IMG/VR virus record: IMGVR_UViG_3300000651_000003
Coordinates: 33,309 to 97,308 of that record
Length of the DNA: 64,000 bases
Reading direction: 5' to 3' (one strand)
DNA from: a virus
Shown here: piece by piece, positions 60,037 to 64,000 of the stretch
Numbering within the stretch: position 1 is the stretch's first letter
How the letters are laid out: each line of letters opens with the position of its first letter
Program-made: the position numbers and the translations under genes
Notes under the pieces: generated by a model
Database searches by the model: none
Told to the model about the DNA's origin: nothing
What the model saw: the letters and a program-made list of their open reading frames with translations, nothing else

Positions 60037-60261
60037 ATGCTTAGTGAACAAGAGAGAAGGTTAATAGTTGACTATGAAGTGGTAAGAGGTTGGATGTGGT
60101 GGGTAGCCTGTTCATTCTGGTTGCCAGATTGGGCCAAGGAGAAGATGGCCAATCGAGCTGCCAAGCGGGCAAGGCTGGGAATTGCCCGACTAGAATCAGT
60201 GGAGAGAAAAATCAATGGGCAAATACGGAGAAGTTCGAACTCTTTACGCATACAACCGTGA
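60037..60261 (+). CDS. Hypothetical basic protein
   Basis: 74 residues, aaggag six bases upstream. Helical and Trp-rich first half (VRGWMWWVACSFWLPDWAKE), Arg/Lys-rich second half. Could be membrane-associated. It overlaps the next gene by 47 bases. Confidence 0.5.
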   Translation: MLSEQERRLIVDYEVVRGWMWWVACSFWLPDWAKEKMANRAAKRARLGIARLESVERKINGQIRRSSNSLRIQP

Positions 60262-60451
60262 CTATGTACCGGATGTGGTCGCCTGCGTCAGGAGAATAAT
60301 GCGCGAGTATAGAAAGCCTATGTCTTGCCGGCAAATCGCTGAGGAGTTGGAAAAGATGGGAGTGTCTACATATAACAGCGAGCAAGCGGTATCATGCATC
60401 CTTCAGCGAATGATTAGACGTGGTGAAGTCAGAAGGGTAAAAAGAAGATGA
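60215..60451 (+). CDS. Winged-helix DNA-binding protein
   Basis: 78 residues with ggagag upstream. CRQIAEELEKMGVSTYNSEQ and VSCILQRMIRRGEVRRVKRR form a typical winged helix. Likely a small transcription factor. Confidence 0.6.
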   Translation: MGKYGEVRTLYAYNRDYVPDVVACVRRIMREYRKPMSCRQIAEELEKMGVSTYNSEQAVSCILQRMIRRGEVRRVKRR

Positions 60452-60504
60452 GCGACGACCTAGTTAAGTCATTCCTGCAAGGTCTCTACTCAGGGACTCG
60501 TTAG
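60448..60504 (+). CDS. Possible 18-residue peptide
   Basis: Starts in an ATGA overlap with the winged-helix gene: MSDDLVKSFLQGLYSGTR. It follows the operon style here, but a frame this short could be chance. Confidence 0.25.
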   Translation: MSDDLVKSFLQGLYSGTR

Positions 60505-60526
60505 AGTTAGAGATGGAGTATCGAAG

Positions 60527-60802
60527 ATGAGCAGGATGCAGTTACCCAGTATTTGGCTGCTGGGCTTTTTAATAAGGCATGGTATGTATTGGCCGTTGTC
60601 GGCCTTACCACCGGATGCACCAACTGGACTCACCATGTCAACCATGAGGGGATTGGAAAAGCGCGGTTACGCAAAAGAGACTGAGAATCATTGCTGGCAG
60701 GTAACGGAGAAAGGCCGAGAAGCATTCAAGTCAATGCCCAAGTTGAAATCAGTTATGAGTAAGCATGGAATTGTTTCACTGGTAATTGAGAATGATAGGT
60801 AA
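60527..60802 (+). CDS. Winged-helix-like protein
   Basis: 91 residues. Pattern LTMSTMRGLEKRGYAKETEN followed by HCWQVTEKGREAFKSM is that of PadR/MarR-like winged helices in which a wing precedes a TEKG turn. Probably binds DNA. Overlaps the replication gene by 11 bases. Confidence 0.55.
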   Translation: MSRMQLPSIWLLGFLIRHGMYWPLSALPPDAPTGLTMSTMRGLEKRGYAKETENHCWQVTEKGREAFKSMPKLKSVMSKHGIVSLVIENDR

Positions 60803-62168
60803 GGTCGAAAAATATACGCAGGAGCAGCTTGAAGAGGAAGAAGCTTATAAGGCTCGTCCTCAATGGTTCAAGTTCTTCTACGGCGCTTGGCTGCTGAGCA
60901 CCAGCACATTGGATGATGACCAGAGAGGCTGGTACATGCAGCTACTATGCTATGCAGCCTCGGAAGGCGACCCACCGGGATACTTGGTAGATGACGAGGA
61001 CGAGTTAAAGGAGATTGCCGGCTTCAAGGAGTTGGATTCAGCGGTGCTATTTTTACTCGGCAAGGGAGTACACTTACCGGGTGACGTCTTGAATGACTGC
61101 ATTGATGCAAGACAAAGAAAGTGGAATAAGGTCATGAAGAAGTTCCGTCACAGCGAGAAGCATGGCGGGATGCTATATAATAAGCGTTTGCAGGCGGCCT
61201 TGGCTGAAGCCTATCAACTCAGGCGTAACGCAATTTTAGGTGGGAAAAAATTGCAAGAGGAGATACGAAACAAGCGCCAAAGTGTTGAAAATAAACTTAC
61301 TAGCGGCTCCAATGCGGACGCGGAACCGGAGCCATCATTAAAGAAGAACGAAAGCGGAGAGGTCGTAAATGCTAGAGAAGATTCTTCGTTAGAGGTAAAT
61401 GTTGACAATAAACTTGTTAGCAGCGGGCGCTCAGCAGGACCTAAGCAGGTGCTAAGCTCCCGCTCAGCTGGTGCTCAACGGGTGCTGAGCCATTATATTT
61501 CTGATCTCTCTTCTCTTGTTTTAGAGACTAACGAATATAGTAACTTCCAAGAAACGAATACCGAGAGTAAGGTGGGAAGGAATGATACGAAAACCCTAGA
61601 GGTTAGTGGGGACGAGGAGTCGGGTGAAGAGTTGACTGCTTTGGAGTTGGAACCTGAAACTGGTAAACGAGATGTTGGAAAATCTGTGACAGGCGAGATG
61701 AGAACTACTGTAACGGGGTTGAGAGTGGAGAAAACCCGGTCTCGACGTGATTGGCTGCCGGCAAACTTTTCGCTGGCTCCAGCACAGCGTGTCAAGCTTG
61801 TCACACTCATCACAGCAGAACTTAGATGCTCGAACGAAGAAGCTGAGCTGAAGAATCAAATCTGGTTCGATGAGTTCACTGAATACTGGTCGGCGCAAGC
61901 TGAAGTCGACAAAGAGTCAGGACGCACCGGTGCGCAGAAGGCAAACTGGTACCTGACCTATCGCAATCGAGTTGAAGAACGATGCTATCGCGAGAAGCAG
62001 AGGAGGGCAGGAAGAAATGTTCAGTCGAAACAAAAACCGTGGGAGTCTACCGCCGAACGCAATGCAAGGCTGGAGCGAGAAGCGCAAGAGTATACCGAAC
62101 AGCTACAAAGCGGTGGTGAGCGACATCATACAAACGATTCGACGATTGAGCCTCTTGAACCCAGTTGA
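60792..62168 (+). CDS. Replication protein, DUF1376-like N terminus
   Basis: 458 residues. The N-terminal 100 residues (RPQWFKFFYGAWLLSTSTLD and GWYMQLLCYAASEGDPPGYL) match DUF1376 type replication or helicase-loader proteins. A long polar linker (160-320) contains the repeated SAG..QVLS segments (GRSAGPKQVLSSRSAGAQRV). The C-terminal domain (ITAELRCSNEEAELKNQIWF) is a DNA-binding or loader part. It would recruit the DnaB helicase to the origin. The 3' end overlaps the next gene by 152 bases in another frame. Confidence 0.6.
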   Translation: MIGKVEKYTQEQLEEEEAYKARPQWFKFFYGAWLLSTSTLDDDQRGWYMQLLCYAASEGDPPGYLVDDEDELKEIAGFKELDSAVLFLLGKGVHLPGDVLNDCIDARQRKWNKVMKKFRHSEKHGGMLYNKRLQAALAEAYQLRRNAILGGKKLQEEIRNKRQSVENKLTSGSNADAEPEPSLKKNESGEVVNAREDSSLEVNVDNKLVSSGRSAGPKQVLSSRSAGAQRVLSHYISDLSSLVLETNEYSNFQETNTESKVGRNDTKTLEVSGDEESGEELTALELEPETGKRDVGKSVTGEMRTTVTGLRVEKTRSRRDWLPANFSLAPAQRVKLVTLITAELRCSNEEAELKNQIWFDEFTEYWSAQAEVDKESGRTGAQKANWYLTYRNRVEERCYREKQRRAGRNVQSKQKPWESTAERNARLEREAQEYTEQLQSGGERHHTNDSTIEPLEPS

Positions 62169-62451
62169 GGTGAAACAGCTCGACGGCGAAGTTAGCGACT
62201 GGTGTGAAATGTTGTACGGACACATCCCGGAGAACCAACTGCTGCCAGCTTTCGATGTAGCGATCCACACCGCACCCGGTGCCGGCAAGCAAGTGCGAGT
62301 CAGAGCATTCGAGCTCCTCGACGCATATCGCATTATCGCGGCTAGAAGTAATGCAGGTCCGTTGCTGCTCAACGTGCGCCCCTGTAGCTACTGCAAGATG
62401 TTTGAAAGTGACCCCACCGAGTTCCCGCCGTGCCCGTTCCACACAAAATGA
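62017..62451 (+). CDS. Hypothetical protein with C-terminal zinc motif
   Basis: 144 residues from the ATG with gaggagg ten bases upstream; the first 50 codons overlap the replication gene in a different frame. Helical core (SDIIQTIRRLSLLNPVEVKQ), then a CSYCKMFESDPTEFPPCPFH zinc end. In phages the gene after a DUF1376 protein often has a loader or accessory role; here that is only a guess. Confidence 0.6.
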   Translation: MFSRNKNRGSLPPNAMQGWSEKRKSIPNSYKAVVSDIIQTIRRLSLLNPVEVKQLDGEVSDWCEMLYGHIPENQLLPAFDVAIHTAPGAGKQVRVRAFELLDAYRIIAARSNAGPLLLNVRPCSYCKMFESDPTEFPPCPFHTK

Positions 62452-62461
62452 CCAACTGCCC

Positions 62462-62581
62462 ATTTGGGCGTTATTTGGCTTGTTGGGCCTGAGTAAGGGG
62501 TAACCTAGGCCATCATAAGGGTTGCTGCATACAGACGGCTGGAAGGAGCTTTAACGCGCAGCAATTTGGGCATATTTGGGC
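62462..62581. repeat. ATTTGGGC repeats in intergenic region
   Basis: Three exact ATTTGGGC copies (62462, 62564, 62574) with near copies ATTTGGC (62473) and GTTGGGCC (62482), all in one orientation, in a 165-base gap without a gene between converging operons and right behind the replication gene. Iteron-like, so an origin is possible; GC skew of this gap is not tested. Confidence 0.35.
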
Positions 62582-62615
62582 TGGGTAGGCTGGCAGGCGG
62601 GCAAACTGGCCGACT

Positions 62616-62888
62616 CTAAAGACTAAGCGGCCCCAACGGCTCTTCATCTCCGGGCTGAGCATGGACGGCCTTCAGCTCCGTCTTCAGCCAATCAAGACTG
62701 TACTTCACAAGCTCATCGTATCGCATAGCTCCCCAGAGCGTGAGGTCTTGCGGATTCATTATCGCAAGCAGGGCATGCAATTGCTGAGTCATCGCATTGC
62801 GATAAGCTCGCTCGGTCTGCTGGCCCCGGGTGCTAAGCGGAGCCGGCCGATCCGCTGACACTAAATCTTTCAGTCGTGTATTACTCAT
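62616..62888 (-). CDS. Hypothetical protein with DEEPLGPLSL C terminus
   Basis: 90 residues from MSNTRLKD, overlapping the upstream gene by 4 bases. Helical (NAMTQQLHALLAIMNPQDLT, DELVKYSLDWLKTELKAV). The C terminus DEEPLGPLSL resembles the DEP.EALSLD tails of other proteins here. Last gene of the right-hand leftward operon. Confidence 0.55.
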   Translation of the reverse strand: MSNTRLKDLVSADRPAPLSTRGQQTERAYRNAMTQQLHALLAIMNPQDLTLWGAMRYDELVKYSLDWLKTELKAVHAQPGDEEPLGPLSL

Positions 62889-63082
62889 GGCCTGAACCTC
62901 GAGTGGCAGACGCAGCCACACTTCATCGCTGTACAGTTGCTGTGATAGCCTTTGCCTTCTTCAGCCTTGCGGCAGGTAGCCGACATCGTAGTAAATCCTC
63001 GAGGAGTAGCAACATCTTTCATCCCTACTCTGTCCGAGGAGCCTCGTCTTGGTTTACCAGCACACATCTCAGCAAAGGACAT
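62885..63082 (-). CDS. Small cysteine-rich protein
   Basis: 65 residues from MSFAEMCAGK; longer in-frame starts lie in the upstream gene. CRKAEEGKGYHSNCTAMKCG plus CVCH is a pattern typical of short phage zinc proteins. The ATGA overlap with the next gene supports it. The Arg-rich centre may bind nucleic acid. Confidence 0.55.
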   Translation of the reverse strand: MSFAEMCAGKPRRGSSDRVGMKDVATPRGFTTMSATCRKAEEGKGYHSNCTAMKCGCVCHSRFRP

Positions 63083-63110
63083 GTTAGCTCGTCGTAGGCG
63101 GTCACTGTTT

Positions 63111-63371
63111 CTAGTCAAGGGAAAGTGCCTCCATTGGTTCGTCTTCTGTAGCGGAAAAAACTCCTTCTTTGTGAGTAGCAAGGTAATGCATTTCATTGCA
63201 GTAGCCAGTATAGTGGTCGTCGTCTGGGTGCTCAACGACCCAGTACGAATCATCACACCTGACCCCTCTATACTCATCACTATACTTGGGAGCCACGATC
63301 GCCTTGCAGAAAGGACATACGGCTTCTTGGCGCTCCTTGGGCGGTTCCCAGTCTTCGTCGAGAAAATCCAT
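63111..63371 (-). CDS. Zinc protein with EALSLD C terminus
   Basis: 86 residues from MDFLDEDW; a start at 63422 would overlap the mini-gene upstream in another frame and is less likely. CPFCKAIVAPKY and later Cys/His residues (CDDSYW, YCNEMHY) form a zinc site. It ends TEDEPMEALSLD. Function unknown. Confidence 0.6.
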   Translation of the reverse strand: MDFLDEDWEPPKERQEAVCPFCKAIVAPKYSDEYRGVRCDDSYWVVEHPDDDHYTGYCNEMHYLATHKEGVFSATEDEPMEALSLD

Positions 63372-63388
63372 GGCTATATATTGACATG

Positions 63389-63532
63389 CTAGGAAACATG
63401 CGGTCCGAGCCGTTGCGCCCATGATGGGTTACATTCCCAGCAAAACCAAATCACAGACTTATCTTCCTTGGTGTAAGTAACCCGGGCCAGCCTATGGTGA
63501 TGCCAGAAGCAGTGAAAGAACAATCTAATCAT
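63389..63532 (-). CDS. Small CF-HHH-CxxC protein
   Basis: 47 residues starting in an ATGA overlap with the SLOG gene. HCFWHHHRLARV and WFCWECNPSW repeat the pattern of the 45-residue protein at 50890-51027, defining a small family in this phage. Probably one zinc site. Confidence 0.55.
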   Translation of the reverse strand: MIRLFFHCFWHHHRLARVTYTKEDKSVIWFCWECNPSWAQRLGPHVS

Positions 63533-64000
63533 GGCGTGCAATACCCATTCGATTGTAGTCGCTCAACCCACTCATCATTCGGCAGCAATGCTAGGTTATA
63601 GATCGGTATGTTGTATTGAGGTAGCATAGCGATCTTCAACGCTGTCGCAGTACCACCTACCACCTTACCCTTCGGAGTCCAGCATACAATCATCTTCGCT
63701 GGAGTCTTCAAGTCATAACCGAGGACCTGATATGAGTTGCGACCATGTAGCAGCTGCGCTGCTCTGTTCTGCCACTTGATGTGAGGGCTGACCGAGATAG
63801 CTAGCTCGATGGCTTCCGGACTGACCTTGTAGTAGTTACCGCTTACATCATTGAAGCGCTGCCATGGTAGATAGACTTCTAGTAGATGAAAAGGAATGCT
63901 TCTATCGACGACAGAGAAGTGGCCCAGCATGAACGCAGTATCAGGCCCGTCAGCTCCACCGGTGCGCAACGTCCAACCACGTCGATATAACGCTGCTGCG
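63529..64000 (-). CDS. SLOG/DprA-like protein, partial (5' end outside window)
   Basis: The frame is open to the right edge, so the N terminus is missing. ALYRRGWTLRTGGADGPDTA is the GG-(A/S)-x-G-x-D nucleotide-binding loop of the SLOG superfamily (DprA, LOG, YspA). The rest (WTPKGKVVGGTATALKIAML and IPIYNLA) completes the Rossmann-like domain. In phages such proteins may bind single-stranded DNA or nucleotide ligands. First gene seen of the right-hand leftward operon. Confidence 0.7.
   Translation of the reverse strand, partial: AAALYRRGWTLRTGGADGPDTAFMLGHFSVVDRSIPFHLLEVYLPWQRFNDVSGNYYKVSPEAIELAISVSPHIKWQNRAAQLLHGRNSYQVLGYDLKTPAKMIVCWTPKGKVVGGTATALKIAMLPQYNIPIYNLALLPNDEWVERLQSNGYCTP

Noticed and set aside
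1-64000. Lysis cassette
   Set aside because: Several small membrane proteins could be holins or spanins (30833, 33344, 47145, 47704, 53919, 58635), but no free endolysin is recognised; the SLT and NlpC/P60 domains belong to tail proteins.

Overview
The window is part of a tailed double-stranded DNA phage genome with a long non-contractile tail (siphovirus type). It opens inside the major capsid gene and ends inside an SLOG/DprA-like gene, so terminase, portal and probably more lie outside. I see no integrase, no tRNA and no CRISPR. The host cannot be named from the sequence. A phage lipoprotein with Pro-Thr linkers and a tail-tip set resembling the gene transfer agent of Alphaproteobacteria (DUF2460, DUF2163, NlpC/P60, tip protein) are compatible with a Gram-negative host. 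Coding is dense, with many ATGA or TAATG overlaps, and GC looks close to 50 percent.

Layout. 1-20.5 kb (+): capsid, head completion, tail tube, tail chaperones with a predicted -1 frameshift, tape measure with a lytic transglycosylase domain, tail tip and fibres. 20.5-21.3 kb: about 750 bases without a gene but full of long complementary segments, a candidate large structured RNA. 21.3-28.7 kb (+): lipoprotein, two tandem paralogous proteins, and a 1011-residue protein ending in 28 short repeats. 28.7-39.8 kb (-): leftward operons with DnaB helicase, many small zinc or membrane proteins, and an AAA+ ATPase/DUF1257/DUF2997 trio. 39.8-39.95 kb: divergent promoter and operator region. 39.95-47.2 kb (+): HTH regulator, YqaJ exonuclease, probable annealing protein, sliding clamp, family A DNA polymerase. 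47.2-56.5 kb (+): a full preQ0 pathway (FolE, QueD, QueE, QueC), a VUT-family transporter, a ParB-like protein, a DPPY methyltransferase and three DpdA-like paralogs. 56.5-62.5 kb (+): a gene with its own promoter and terminator, macro domain protein, HNH protein, structured intergenic RNAs and a replication protein. 62.6-64 kb (-): a second leftward operon.

How it works together. The phage appears to make 7-cyano-7-deazaguanine (preQ0) from GTP and to place it, or a derivative, in its own DNA through three tandem DpdA-like transglycosylases. No QueF or archaeosine-type amidotransferase is visible, so dPreQ0 is the simplest predicted base. Palindromic sites such as CCCGGG are frequent instead of avoided, which would suit a genome shielded from restriction. 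Replication is largely phage-encoded (DnaB, PolA, clamp, replication protein, exonuclease and annealing pair). The best leads are the triple DpdA cluster, the structured RNA at 20.5-21.3 kb, smaller structured RNAs near 53.9, 57.9 and 59.2 kb, a recurring EALSLD-like terminal peptide, and the CCCGGG excess.
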